From Oopsacas minuta (lineage: Eukaryota > Porifera > Hexactinellida > Lyssacinosida > Leucopsacidae), in contig JAKMXF010000099.1 in assembly GCA_024704765.1 (NCBI GenBank), forward strand, positions 258,432-322,431: a DNA stretch of 64,000 nt, in the 5' to 3' direction. The translations under genes were made by a program, and so were the position numbers. The notes beneath the pieces were generated by a model, which was not told the DNA's origin, searched no databases, and saw nothing but the letters and a program-made list of their open reading frames with translations. Below are positions 36,286-45,977 of the stretch, one piece after another (the first letter of the stretch is position 1; every line of letters begins with the position of its first letter).

Positions 36286-37803
36286 TTAAAAAATAAAATG
36301 TAGATAAGAAACTCGCTTGTATCTGATTCCATGCTGTATTTCATCTCGGCGTAGACTCGTCAGTTGCGCTGCAGCTCTCGCAATATACTTAGATGGTAGA
36401 GTGATGATATTCGCCACTGGGGATGTGCTGTTGCAGGTCGCGTTTCCGTTATCTGGGCTCACCATGATAGGGATTGCGTTGCCTGAATAACCTCGGGCAG
36501 AGGTTCCCACAAGGTTCGATGTACCTTGCCTTTGAGCGCTTTCGAATGATGGAAAAGAGTCGTGAATCGCTAAGAATTCGTCAGAAGAGTGCAAGAGGTA
36601 GAATACAGTATTGAGTGATCCGATGAAAGTGTCACAGTCCCAAAGTTGGATAATTGGTTCTCTCATTCCGTCATAATTATAGAATTGCCCGTTTTGGTAA
36701 AGGATTGAATAGAAGTGTCTATTACTCAATATACTAAAGCCAGCAAGTTGGTAGTGAAGTGTCCGTTGGTTGTGACTGATGGTAAAGTGTTTGTCAATAT
36801 CACTTGCAAAAATGTCTGGCAATTCGGATAGATGTCCGATTTCAATTGTTAGCATGACAGGTATTGGCTTGAATTGACCAGATATCCTCCCTAAGACAGC
36901 AGTAGTTGATCCACAAGACTTGCATTTAATAGGAACGAGACTTCGATTAACAGATGATTCCAGGTTTGTAATAACGCCTCCTATATTACTAATCATGGAT
37001 TGTGTCTCAAAGATATTGGTGCATTGGTGGCATTGGAAGATAGTGAAATATTTGTCGTTACACAAATCTTCTGTTCGTAAATATTTGATGATGTTACCCT
37101 CTGATCCAAAGAAATCATAAGACCGTATCAATCCTGAGGAATCATAAATAACTCCAAGCCCAATTTTAGTAGCAACATATTCTCGAAGTTTCTCAAATTC
37201 ACAATTAGCAGCCAATTGGAATATGTAATGGAATTCAGCTTCAATATGTGTACTTCCGATTAACTTCAGTGAGTCTATGATGGTTGCTTTATTCGAACTA
37301 AGAATAGCCAATATATTGTCGATAGAACAGGTGTTAGATTGCACGATGTTGTTATACTCTCCTCCCCATTTAGGATATGGGATAAGATCTGATGCATTTT
37401 GTATAGATTGTTCTGGTATTTCAATGATCTCATGAACTTGCTCAGTTGGGAATATTAACTCAATTATTACTGGTAATAGAACAGCAATCAGATAGTCAAG
37501 ATCTCTTCGTGTCTCTTCAGGTATTTCAGTAGGATAGGAGGAACGATGTTCTGCGTACCAATTACCGGCTGATACAGCAAGTTTCTCCTTAATCTCAAAA
37601 TTTAGTTCGTTGGGTGGATGGTAAGAATATAGTAAATTCAATGAAGTTCGAGATGCAGCTTTTGTAGCGAGTTTCTCATGTAGTTGGGTTAAGTATGTGT
37701 TATTGACAAGAGCTGATAGTATTCGAGGTTTCAATTGAAGTAGCTCAGAATCGATATTTTCATAGATCGAGTGTTGTTGCGGTGTTTCAAATGTTTCTTC
37801 CAT
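36286..37803 (-). CDS. Ubiquitin-specific-protease-like protein of Ginger element
   Basis: An intact frame of 505 codons from the ATG at 37803 (MEETFETPQQHS). An acceptor-like TTATTTGTATTTAG lies just upstream near 37840, so a 5' non-coding exon is possible. Counting from the upstream in-frame codon at 37845, NTCSIDNILAIL has a candidate catalytic Cys at 173. Two CxxC pairs at 272/275 and 308/311 (CHQC, CKSC) resemble the zinc-ribbon finger of the USP (C19) fold. A His-box region, YQLAGFSILSNRHFYSILYQ, is followed by NYDGM (His377, Asp392). Cys box, zinc ribbon and His box in this order, with QLAG before the His, point to a deubiquitinase-like cysteine protease. The usual Gly-Asn preceding the Cys is changed. 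The gene lies between the integrase gene and the left end. Substrate and role are unknown; protease cargo of other types is reported for some Ginger elements. Confidence 0.6.
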   Translation of the reverse strand: MEETFETPQQHSIYENIDSELLQLKPRILSALVNNTYLTQLHEKLATKAASRTSLNLLYSYHPPNELNFEIKEKLAVSAGNWYAEHRSSYPTEIPEETRRDLDYLIAVLLPVIIELIFPTEQVHEIIEIPEQSIQNASDLIPYPKWGGEYNNIVQSNTCSIDNILAILSSNKATIIDSLKLIGSTHIEAEFHYIFQLAANCEFEKLREYVATKIGLGVIYDSSGLIRSYDFFGSEGNIIKYLRTEDLCNDKYFTIFQCHQCTNIFETQSMISNIGGVITNLESSVNRSLVPIKCKSCGSTTAVLGRISGQFKPIPVMLTIEIGHLSELPDIFASDIDKHFTISHNQRTLHYQLAGFSILSNRHFYSILYQNGQFYNYDGMREPIIQLWDCDTFIGSLNTVFYLLHSSDEFLAIHDSFPSFESAQRQGTSNLVGTSARGYSGNAIPIMVSPDNGNATCNSTSPVANIITLPSKYIARAAAQLTSLRRDEIQHGIRYKRVSYLHFIF

Positions 37804-37977
37804 GGTATCCAGGTTCAATATATCATCCAAAGAATCTAAATACAAATAAATATGTGAAATGTAGGATTACTATTACGTATTAATCAAATCAATACAGAAC
37901 ACAACTAGTTTATATGTACTTAATCATGGGCTGAGTCAATTGGTTATAGTTCAGTACAATATTGTCTCGCTAATATA

Positions 37978-40886
37978 TTAACCGCTAGAAGGGAATTTGA
38001 AAGATCTTTTGGGCTTCTTTGATTTGCCTTTCTTCGTTCGAACCTGCCGTTTTTCGTTCATGCGAGAATGATATTTTCTTGATAGATGGATAGGTAATTT
38101 TGTTGTTTTATTATCTGGGTCTTTGCGAGCAACTAGGTGGCTTGGTTTAACTTCCTCTATCGTATATGGTCCCAAACATTTCTTTGCATCTTTTGTTCCT
38201 GGGAGTCGCTTGGCTTTCTTTATATTATGTACAAGTACCTCATCTCCTTCCACAAATTCTGATCTAAAGTTTACACAATGATTATACAAAGAAAATAATG
38301 TGCCAATTACGTACAGTTTGTAATGATGCTAATTATATAACTAAAAGTAAGTGTTTTGGAATTTAAGAATTCACATAATTGAGGAAACAATAAATTAGTT
38401 CTGATTCAAGATTATTTCATATTTATCTGAATATACAACAGTCAGTGAATTTAATTTAATTTTAGTAAGAGATGATGTATGAAATTCCAACATGTTACAT
38501 CACAACAAGAATGTGTTTCGTTATTGCTTACCTGTTGTGTTTAACTTTGCTGTCATATGTTTTCTTTTGAACTTTCTGACCAGCCTTGATGTTTTCAATA
38601 GCAGTCATCCTGTCAGCTTTACGTGTGGAAGAAAGATTTTCTATCCATTCGTTATCAATTATAGGAAAGTCAAATGGGCGTGGTTCGTTTGCATCCATTT
38701 GAATATTCTCATCCTCTGATACTTCTGCCTCTGAGATATCAGCTTCGGTTGGTAATCCGGGGTTAGTTGGAGAAGTGATAAGATTGAGAAGGTTAGATGA
38801 ATCAAAGTCTCTCCCAAACATGAGATAGAAGGGTGTGTAGCTTGTAGAGATTTGGTTTGAGTATTTGCTGCTAGTACTGCTGTCTGTAATTTCTCTGTCC
38901 ATTCAGTGTCCCCATCAGATTGTATCTTGTTGATTTTTCTATTTGTAAAAAGTGTTAAATTGATTCAAAGCTATCTAATTATAAACGACGTGTATTAAAC
39001 GTATGTAAGGCTTAGAATAGGTATATATTTATAATTAGCATCAATACTCACGTTTTCAATATTTTGTTGTGTGACTCAACAAGTCCGTTACTTTGTGGGT
39101 GGTATGCTGTGGTTCTTCTGGTGTTGATATTTATCTTCTTGTGAAATTCCTGAAATTCCTATTTTGAAAGTAAATAAGAGAACAATGACAATCTACTACG
39201 CGCATGTATTTAGTCTTGTACAACAATAGTAAGAAAGATATAACAATTAATAAGGTAAATTTTCCTCCCGAAGTTAGTAGCATTAATTCGTAAATTCTTA
39301 TTTATTAGTATTTAACATAAATTAAAATCCAATTTTCCACACGGTTTCTTAAATATGGCCATCAGGACGCATAATTTCCTACCAGGGTATATATTGAAGC
39401 AATGCGTTGACAATTGACAATGCAACTTGTGACGTACGTATATCCAATATAGTAAGTTGCATTGTGTATCAGGAATAATTTACTTGGTGTATTTACAATT
39501 ACTAATCTCGAGTATGTAAAAATATGAGTTACCTTGCTTGAGAATTCTGTTCCCTGATCATGTTGGAGGATGTTAGGCACACCGAATGAGAGATAAATTT
39601 CCTGTAAACAATCCAATATTTCTTTAGATGTTTTAGTCTTGAGTGGTCGGGCAATTACAAATTTACTCAGGTAGCACACGATGACAAGAATGTGCTGAAA
39701 TCCAAGTACAGTGCGAGACATATTACATATGAGATCAATTCCACAATGACACCATGGTTCTTCAGGAGGAGAAATAGGTTGAAGCTCTCGTTGTGGCTGA
39801 GGAGGTAGAGCAGCAGAGGTTTGACAGTCATGGCAAGTTCGGATCTAGAACGGGAAATGATTTAATTGTCAGTTTGCAGTCCAGTCTAATGTAATTTGCT
39901 ACGTCCCAGATGTCCCACTAAATTAACATTCCGTCCCGCTTTTTCTTCACTCAGGTTGGCAAATATGTTTATGTGAAATACTCCCACTACCTATCCCAAT
40001 TACTAACTACCGCAAGGATCATTAGTTGTTAGATACATGATTGGTTGGTTGTACCGCACAAATAGATTTCCATATGATAAAATTGTATACCGGTATACTA
40101 AATATCATCAGATCGCACAAATAAAGGTGTATACAGTAGAATAATTACAAGGTGAATAACCTCAAACTATAAAATATATCCTGTTCTCAGACTTACCAAC
40201 CCCTTTTGCAAATTTCCCTGGATTATCGTTGCTAAATCCCTGGATTTCAAAATTTGTAATCCAGGTATCCCTGGAGGGTTGGTAAGTCTGTGTTCTCAGC
40301 CACATTTTCTTGGAAAATCATATACGAAAGAAATACGTAATTTAATAACTCACGTAGGATCCAACATCATTGTATATACCATTCCAATCATATTTGTTTC
40401 GGATTCCATCAATGGTAGTGTTGATTCCAGGATGAGTGACTTTGTGATAGAATCCGATAATGTTGTCAATTTCTGAGACTAGTGGAATCTCCAAGTATTT
40501 CACACAGCCATTCTTCTTTCTGAAAATATACAAGAAAATTATTCTAGTTAAACGCAGAGGTTATAGGTAGCATTGAGGGGCAGAGGAGCCCCCTAGCGTT
40601 TTCGCCCTTCTCATCTCCCTATTGTACGCAAATTTAATGAGGCAACTACATATCTGCCTCCTCGCAGATATGTAGTTACCTCAAGATTTCTAATTATGTC
40701 TTGGAAATATGTATAAATCAAAATTATCATTCAGGAATATACCTTCATTAGCTTATTCTCTTGAAAGTAAATCCCCTTGCACTTTCTGACAAAATTCTTC
40801 TTTCTGTAGCGATCACTCTTGATTTCTGGTGGGATAATATTCGTCTGGAGGTATCCACGAATTGCTTCATGCTCTGTCACATCCAT
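37978..40886 (-). CDS. Ginger integrase/transposase, spliced
   Basis: Exon 1 starts at the ATG at 40886 (MDVTEHEAIRGYLQTN) and ends at AAG|GTATAT. Exon 2 (about 40518-40353) carries the His pair of an HHCC zinc-binding domain (YHKVTHPGINTTI) and ends at TAC|GTGAGT. Exon 3 (about 39847-39531) gives the Cys pair (CHDC), the first catalytic Asp (HCGIDLICN) and the second (LQHDQGTEFSSK), then |GTAACT. Exon 4 (about 39162-39053) holds the Glu (SNGLVESHNK). Exon 5 (to about 38528) has TSYTPFYLMFGRDF; its start is out of phase with this by one indel near 38860. The last exon (about 38264-37978) carries an SH3/chromo-like tail (GPYTIEEVKPSHLVA) and a basic Lys/Arg end. The full D-D-E set is present. 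This is the integrase class shared by Ty3/gypsy elements and Ginger transposons. Confidence 0.8.
40188..40290. repeat. Palindromic MITE in a Ginger intron
   Basis: CAGACTTACCAACCC at the left end and its inverted copy GGTTGGTAAGTCTG at the right. The interior is also nearly palindromic (CTGGATT...AATCCAGG). TGTTCT is present directly on both sides. It sits between exons 2 and 3 of the integrase gene. Confidence 0.75.
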
Positions 40887-41044
40887 AATGAAAAATGCCA
40901 AAAGTAAATATAAGTGTTTGATGTTGAAATCTAGAAACAAAGTAAAATGTTAGTGTGTGCATTTAGGAAGTCACACATGTATAAATACGAATACTATGTG
41001 ACTAGGGATGAAATGTTGATATTACTTGATTTGCAATTGCTACT

Positions 41045-41085
41045 TGCGGGTCAAAATCCTACGTGGGTCAAAATCCTACGCAACA
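41045..41085. repeat. Right terminal repeats of the Ginger element
   Basis: Two copies of the 18-bp motif in inverted orientation, ending in CGCAACA at the target duplication. Confidence 0.85.
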
Positions 41086-41698
41086 GTCCTTCGATATCAT
41101 TACAATAGCACAGTGGACCATCAGTGGTGTAGTATTGAGCGAGATCGAAATTTCGCTTGCGATAGTGGGATACTAGGACATCTTTGTCTAGTAGGTTTTT
41201 CTGTTTGAGCCTGGATGCAAGGAGTTCAGCTTTGTCTTTAGATAAGTCTAGATCCCTGACCAGGTCATTCAATTCTCCCTGTGTAAATGTTTGTGGCCCT
41301 AGTAATTCATTTTCCGGGACATAATTAGCATCTGTAGAATCTGCAGGAACATTTTCTACCATATCGGACCCGATTTTAATTTGGTGTGGCTTGGGAATTG
41401 GGCAAACGTAACAGAAATTGTCGGGATGAGTTCTACAATTACGATGCATGTTTATAATTTTATTTGCTTGAATTCAAATAAGTAAAGTCATTTATATTCC
41501 AGATAATTGAATCAAAATAGGCATGCTCATATAGCAATTTAGTAACTAGGTAATACTATACTATTGAAAAAATGGATATTGGATTTCAGAATAACTAGAC
41601 GTGCTAGAGAAATCCTGATTGCAGATTCGAGTTCAGCATTCAAAATTATGCTAAGATAAATGTATGTGATCTCTGATGAGAAATCTTGTTGAGTTGTG

Positions 41699-42180
41699 TT
41701 ATCAAATCTTTGTATAATTCGGTATTTCATTTCCATTTTCCTGAAATGTGAAATTGAATGATAAATCTTTGTATAGTCCTGTATTGCAGTTAATATATCC
41801 TGAAAGTTAAATTTGAATAGCAAATCTTCTCATAGTTCAGTATTTCACTTCCTATTTCCCGAAATTTGAAATTAGATGAAAAAGCTTCTTATAGTCCAGT
41901 ATTGCAGTGACTATGCGCTAAAATTTGAAATTGAATTACAACTCTTTGTATGGTTTCGTATCATAATTTCTATCTGGCCAAAATTTGAAAGTGAAGATCA
42001 AATCTTTGTATTGTTCAGTATTTCACTTCCGATGTCCCGAAATTTGATATTGACTGAAAAAGCTTTGTTCATTCCAGTATAACATTGAATATGTGCTGAC
42101 ATTTGAATTGACTGACAACTCTTTGTATAGTTTAGTCTTACAATTTCTATGTTGCGAATTATGAGATTCATCTGAATTGC
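41699..42180. repeat. Satellite, orientation B, right end
   Basis: The last units of the array (for example GACATTTGAATTGACTGACA near 42098), diverged. The array ends near 42150-42180 at a MITE-related sequence. Confidence 0.8.
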
Positions 42181-42186
42181 AGCTAG

Positions 42187-42260
42187 TGTATATGTTATGG
42201 GCAGTAAGAGAAATTGGGCATTATGCATAATGTTACTCTTATTGAACAATATGCATAATC
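42187..42260. repeat. Half copy of a hairpin MITE
   Basis: GTATATGTTATGGGCAGTAA and TTGGGCATTATGCATAATG are shared with the complete hairpin at 42737-42869. This copy lacks the second arm. Confidence 0.6.
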
Positions 42261-42489
42261 AAATGGTAGCAAACTCACGATTAATTTGTTGTTGTTGACT
42301 TGTAGTGTTGAAATGGTGTTGTGTTGTGGATTGATAATATATCGTGTGAAATATCAAATATATTATATACACTATCATTTCATCTACAGACTATATCTTA
42401 GCTATGTGGTTCTACAATAATACTTTCACTATCATATTTCAATTCATGTACTGTGTTAATTACTATTACTTGTATAGTGGCTTAGTTAT

Positions 42490-42700
42490 ACCAAACTTTG
42501 TACACTCAATGCCGGTTATAAGGACATCGTCGGGGAACTGGACATAATGTTCTTATATCCGATAAAATTCAATGGAGAAAGATACAAAAGATTCGGTAAA
42601 TCGAGTCATGGTTCGTATAACCGGGTGTTCTTATACTCGGTATCTACTCTATATGTGTATATATTCAATTGGTATTCTTCTGATGAAAGCGAACAGATTT
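42490..42700. repeat. Possible pogo/Tigger-type MITE remnant
   Basis: Sequence of the type CCGGTTATAAGGACATCG followed about 120 bp later by TCGTATAACCGGGTGTTCTT resembles the inward ends of pogo-family miniature elements. The two arms match loosely. Confidence 0.3.
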
Positions 42701-42736
42701 TGACAGTTCGTTGGTGTTCTAATTAATAAGGTTCCA

Positions 42737-42869
42737 GTTTATATATGTTATGGCCAGTATGAGAAATTGGGCATTATGCATATTGTTCAATAAGAGTAGC
42801 ATTATGCATATTGACTAAGAAAGTAGCATATGCATATTGCCCAAATTCTTATACTGCCCATAACATATA
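42737..42869. repeat. Hairpin MITE
   Basis: TATATGTTATGGCCAGTATG and TTGGGCATTATGCATATTG at the left pair with inverted counterparts at the right (CATATTGCCCAAATTCTTAT, ACTGCCCATAACATATA). The element is a 133-bp imperfect palindrome. Confidence 0.75.
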
Positions 42870-42874
42870 CATTC

Positions 42875-43071
42875 AGTATCAAATGTTTGAACATAGAAAA
42901 TTTGAATCTCTCTTGTAGCAAGATTCTAGATTCTATTTCAGATATTTGCACATAGACACATTGAGTCTGACTTGTAACAAGAATATACATTCAATTTCAG
43001 ACCATTGCACAAATTCACATAAAATCTGACTCGAAGATAAATTGTGGATTCAATTTCTGATGTTTGCACAT
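42875..43071. repeat. 59-bp minisatellite
   Basis: Just over three tandem units of about 59 bp, each with TTTGCACATA (or a variant), a TCTGACTTG-type motif and ATTCAATTTCAGA. It ends at the mariner TIR. Confidence 0.7.
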
Positions 43072-43072
43072 A

Positions 43073-43650
43073 CTAGGGCGTTCAATAAGTCTTGCGGGTG
43101 ATATCATAGGATATGATACAAACCCAATACACACAAATTCACTATAATATTTATTTAAAGTAATCCCCTCCTGCAGATACACAAATTTTTAACCTTTCCA
43201 CCCACTTGTAAACACATTTCTGTACTCTTCTTCGGAGATAGATTTGAAGTACTAGTTCAGGCCCGTTCCGAGTGCTTGTAATGTGTTAAAATCTTTGCCT
43301 TGAAGGTAGATTTTAAGCTTGGGGAATAGCCAAAAATCACACGGAGCTAGGTCTGGTGAGCATCGTGGATGGGGAAGTAATTCTAACCCTTCTACTTCCA
43401 AGAAACTATGGTAAGCTTAGCTGTATGGGAACTGGCGTTATCAATTAAGATCTTCATTCCTTGAGTTCCGGTTTTCAGGCGGTACTTTTCTATATTTTTT
43501 ATCAAATTTGGAAGCACTTGCTCTGTAAAGAAAGTAGCAGTAACAGCCTTGCCACTCTCACAAGGTGATTGCAAGACAATTCCATGACTACTGAAGAAGA
43601 TGGTATGCATAATCTTAGGTTCTGAAGTCAGGCCTACGAATTTTCGCCGG
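43073..43650 (-). mobile_element. Mariner 3' half
   Basis: The TIR from 43073 (CTAGGGCGTTCAATAAGTCT) and the last 40% of a mariner transposase match the element at 285-1619. The catalytic ILIDNASSHTAK block is present, preceded by IMHTIFFSSHGIVLQ. The frame then breaks in the stretch before LPHPR. The N-terminal half and the other TIR are missing: homology stops near 43650, where hAT sequence begins. Confidence 0.82.
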
Positions 43651-44517
43651 TCACAATGAGATGGAGGATGTGGCACATGCAACCAACCGACTGATGATTT
43701 GCAATATATGAGGATTTCACTAGGTTAGCTGCATTGTCTCTAACAAGGCAATTGACATTTTGAAGACACCAACTTTTTCAAATTTGTGACAAGACCATAG
43801 CCATGCTTTCTCCAGTATGTGCGCTATCGTAAGGCATACATCGTAGGATTGCTACCTTCTTCTGCCAATTGAAATTAATATAGTGTATAGTAAAACTAAT
43901 AAAGGATCGTTGTCCTTCGCTAGACCAGATATCTGATGTTATGGAGTATACTGCGGCATCATTTTCGTCGAGAGACTGTTTTATCATGTATTGTACTTGT
44001 CTATACAAGTTGGGAATCAGTTTTGGTCGCATTCTCTTTTCTGATGGAACAATAAACCTTTAATTTAAATGAGAAATCAATTTCTGGAACTGATCATTGC
44101 TAACGTTGAATATGGCAACAAACCATCACACAGCCACTGCACCAATAGTTTTTCACCGAAAATCTGTTCAGGTCTATCTGGATTCCATTTACTCAATCGG
44201 TCATTAGTTTCTGATAATGTTAATTGTGTTGTTGAGAGTGAGTACACTTCTTTTTTTATATTCCTTTTCGACTATCTTTGCTTGTTTTGTTGCAGCAGCC
44301 AGAATTTGCTCATCTTGGGCACTATCATAATTTTCTTTGTGCGATTTTTTAAATGGATCGAAAGAGCTTTAGTCGAGAAGTCTTTTCTTTCAGCTCCATC
44401 TTTTCCCCTACGGACCTTGATATTTTTGCATCCAAAAACCATACAATTAGCAATAGATAGATTAGTGGGGTTCACAGCTAAATAGGACCATACACTCGAT
44501 CTGGGACGTTTACTCAT
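43640..44517 (-). pseudogene. BED-finger hAT transposase, N-terminal fragment
   Basis: The ATG at 44517 starts MSKRPRSSVWSYLAVNPTNL. The Cys and His residues of a BED zinc finger follow (IANCMVFGCKNI, then ALSIHLKNRT). After a gap, YSITSDIWSSEGQRSFISFT and INFNWQKKVAILRC (44032-43778) carry the first hAT catalytic Asp. Near 43760-43640, in shifted frames, are the pieces DNAANLVKSS and CMCHILHLIV of the next conserved block. Coding then stops abruptly at the mariner half. BED-hAT transposases bind DNA through the finger and are often domesticated in animals. Here the C-terminal dimerisation region is absent from the window, so it is a truncated pseudogene. Confidence 0.7.
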
Positions 44518-44550
44518 TATCAATAAGTTACTCAGATACGTTTTAAACAA

Positions 44551-45004
44551 GATTGCTTAAAAATTAGGGTTCAGTCACTATAGTGTGATCAATGAAATTT
44601 AAGAAATCGCACCAGCAATAAGTACCCGTATAATTCCTAATTCCTATTATCATATTGGCAAGAAGCCAACGGCTGACTAACTGGGGAAATTTGGTTGGTA
44701 GAATCTTATTGGTTAATAATTAGGTTTTGATTGTTGGTAGTGCTTTTGCAATGCAACATCGACGATGCGATATTTAGTGTGACTTTACTATCTTACGATT
44801 CTCCGCCCTATGAACTAAGTAACATTCACTGGGTGTAGTGGCCCCAATGGGAACAACTTTTTATTGGAAGAGCAATCAATTGATCTACTTCAATCCCAGT
44901 TTTAGTCCCGGTGAAAAGTTGTATTCCCGATCCCGGTACCGGTCCCAGTGGATCGCTAGTTGACATAATGGCGCAATGATTGAGATTTTAGTTATTCAAA
45001 TTGA
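44551..45004. other. No gene; GC-rich hAT-like end
   Basis: Upstream flank of the BED-hAT. A run of TCCCGGTACCGGTCCCAGTGG near 44930-44953 resembles the GC-rich subterminal motifs of some hAT elements and may mark that element's end. No target duplication was found. Confidence 0.3.
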
Positions 45005-45400
45005 TGATATATGCTTAAAAGACGAGTCAATAGTATTGATATCAGTATATAGAACACCTGTTGCTTCGTTAATGCACCTTCTCTCAAATGACTACATCAC
45101 GAATCGGTTCAAGATGTATAATTACAGGCGATTTTAATGTAGAAGTATCTGAAAAATCTCCATGTTGTACAAACCTTTGCAATACTGCTCAGCAAAATGA
45201 CTTTGTTAAGCGATATCTGGTATTTCAAAAATTATAGCTCACAGTTGGACTGTGTGTTCATTAATTATTCTTTAACCTCGTATAAGTTTATGAATCGAAC
45301 TTTAGTGATACTAAGCCAATGCTAATTTTTCTTACTCCTGATGTACTTCAACCAAATGTACATCCTAGTGAATTGAATCAATGATTATGTGCACAAATGT
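45005..45400 (+). pseudogene. Possible endonuclease/exonuclease-fold fragment
   Basis: Short pieces in different frames read VLISVYRTP, CIITGDFNVEVSEKS, CNTAQQNDF and QLDCVFINYSLTSYKF. The GDFN motif with an upstream VYRTP and a downstream DCVF block is how the APE-type endonuclease of non-LTR retrotransposons, and the similar domain of some Helitrons, looks. No reverse transcriptase is nearby, and the pieces need frame changes to join. Treat as a weak remnant. Confidence 0.3.
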
Positions 45401-45977
45401 TTCTAATTACAAGAAACTTATCATAATGATATAAGTAATAAAATTCATTTTAATATGGAACAAAAAATAGATTCCAAAAGTCAGTTTAATTCAGATGTCA
45501 AGACTACTCATGTACAAATTCCAACTCTTCTTCACACTAGTGTTATTGATAATTATAATAAATTTACACTTGCAATTCGACTAAATTGAGTAACAGTATT
45601 AACTTGAATAGTATACCTTTGAGCGACACGAACTTTATAGTTGGAGTTCGTGATGAATAAATTTTTATGCATAGTAATGTAAAAGATCGGTACAATTTCA
45701 AGATAGTTCTTGTAATAACTGATGGTAATTGCTTTTTGTCAGGGCATTATCTTATAGTATATTTGGTAATTAGAGTGAACATCATAGTACTTGTATTTGC
45801 ATGCAAGAATTTTCAGCCCAGATGAAAACCTCCGGTGTTTGCGGTAAACCTTTGTATATTGAATAATGTTTCACAAGTATCTTTATCTATTGGTATCCTA
45901 AATCATCGAGTAAATAAATATATTCGTTAGTATAAAATTATCTAAAAGAATGTGAACCACTTACATGTGTGATATCT

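Larger units (their letters stand above)
35162..41085 (-). mobile_element. Ginger-type transposon (integrase-class DDE)
   Basis: The ends are TGTTGCGTAGGATTTTGACC and its inverted copy; both start TGTTG as in Ginger elements. A perfect 4-bp duplication GTCC flanks it (35158-35161 and 41086-41089). It contains a spliced retroviral-type integrase gene and a separate ubiquitin-protease-like gene, both on the minus strand. It has no reverse transcriptase, gag or LTRs, so it is a DNA transposon and not a Ty3/gypsy element. Confidence 0.88.
34208..41449 (-). pseudogene. LPPLHIK-type transposon protein, split by Ginger
   Basis: The N-terminal piece (41449-41090) starts MHRNCRTHPDNFCYVC and carries GELNDLVRDLDLSKDKAELL and SRLKQKNLLDKDV, ending in CNDIEGL at the insertion. 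Past the Ginger element (35157 downward) the frame resumes with WRLFIDSSKRSLKAVLLHNG, then WNICGDLKIIGLLMGLQQGF, PLVDPNKVFLPPLHIKIGLM and VCENFLGNMKSSNYREG. After a break near 34361 come DEQGERFHQDIQEMETRYQ and YCWRLFRDNPN. Two in-frame stops lie between 35157 and 35000. This family is widespread in hydra, arthropods and other animals as unannotated multi-copy proteins. I infer a transposase because of copy number and the flanking inverted ends. Relative to family members I recall, the N-terminal piece seems to jump directly from the CYVC motif to the linker, suggesting an internal deletion. Confidence 0.65.
33827..41698 (-). mobile_element. Unnamed element carrying the LPPLHIK-type gene
   Basis: The left end CACAGGTCAACAAAATT and the inverted right end CACAACTCAACAAGATT are similar over about 40 bp (both go on to CTCATCA). 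The satellite continues on both sides and TTA is duplicated. Without the Ginger insertion the element is about 1.95 kb. TA or TTA duplication and short ends are consistent with a cut-and-paste element. The superfamily is not known to me. Confidence 0.6.

Noticed and set aside
36920-37120. Plus-strand frames inside the protease gene
   Set aside because: Shadows of the long intact minus-strand gene.
37978-40886. Ty3/gypsy retrotransposon or retrovirus-like element
   Set aside because: An integrase is present but there is no gag, protease-RT-RNase H polyprotein, primer-binding site or LTR. Terminal inverted repeats and a 4-bp duplication fit Ginger.
45005-45400. A complete LINE or large virus-like element
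   Set aside because: Only a GDFN-type endonuclease scrap is visible, with no reverse transcriptase, capsid or polymerase pieces nearby.
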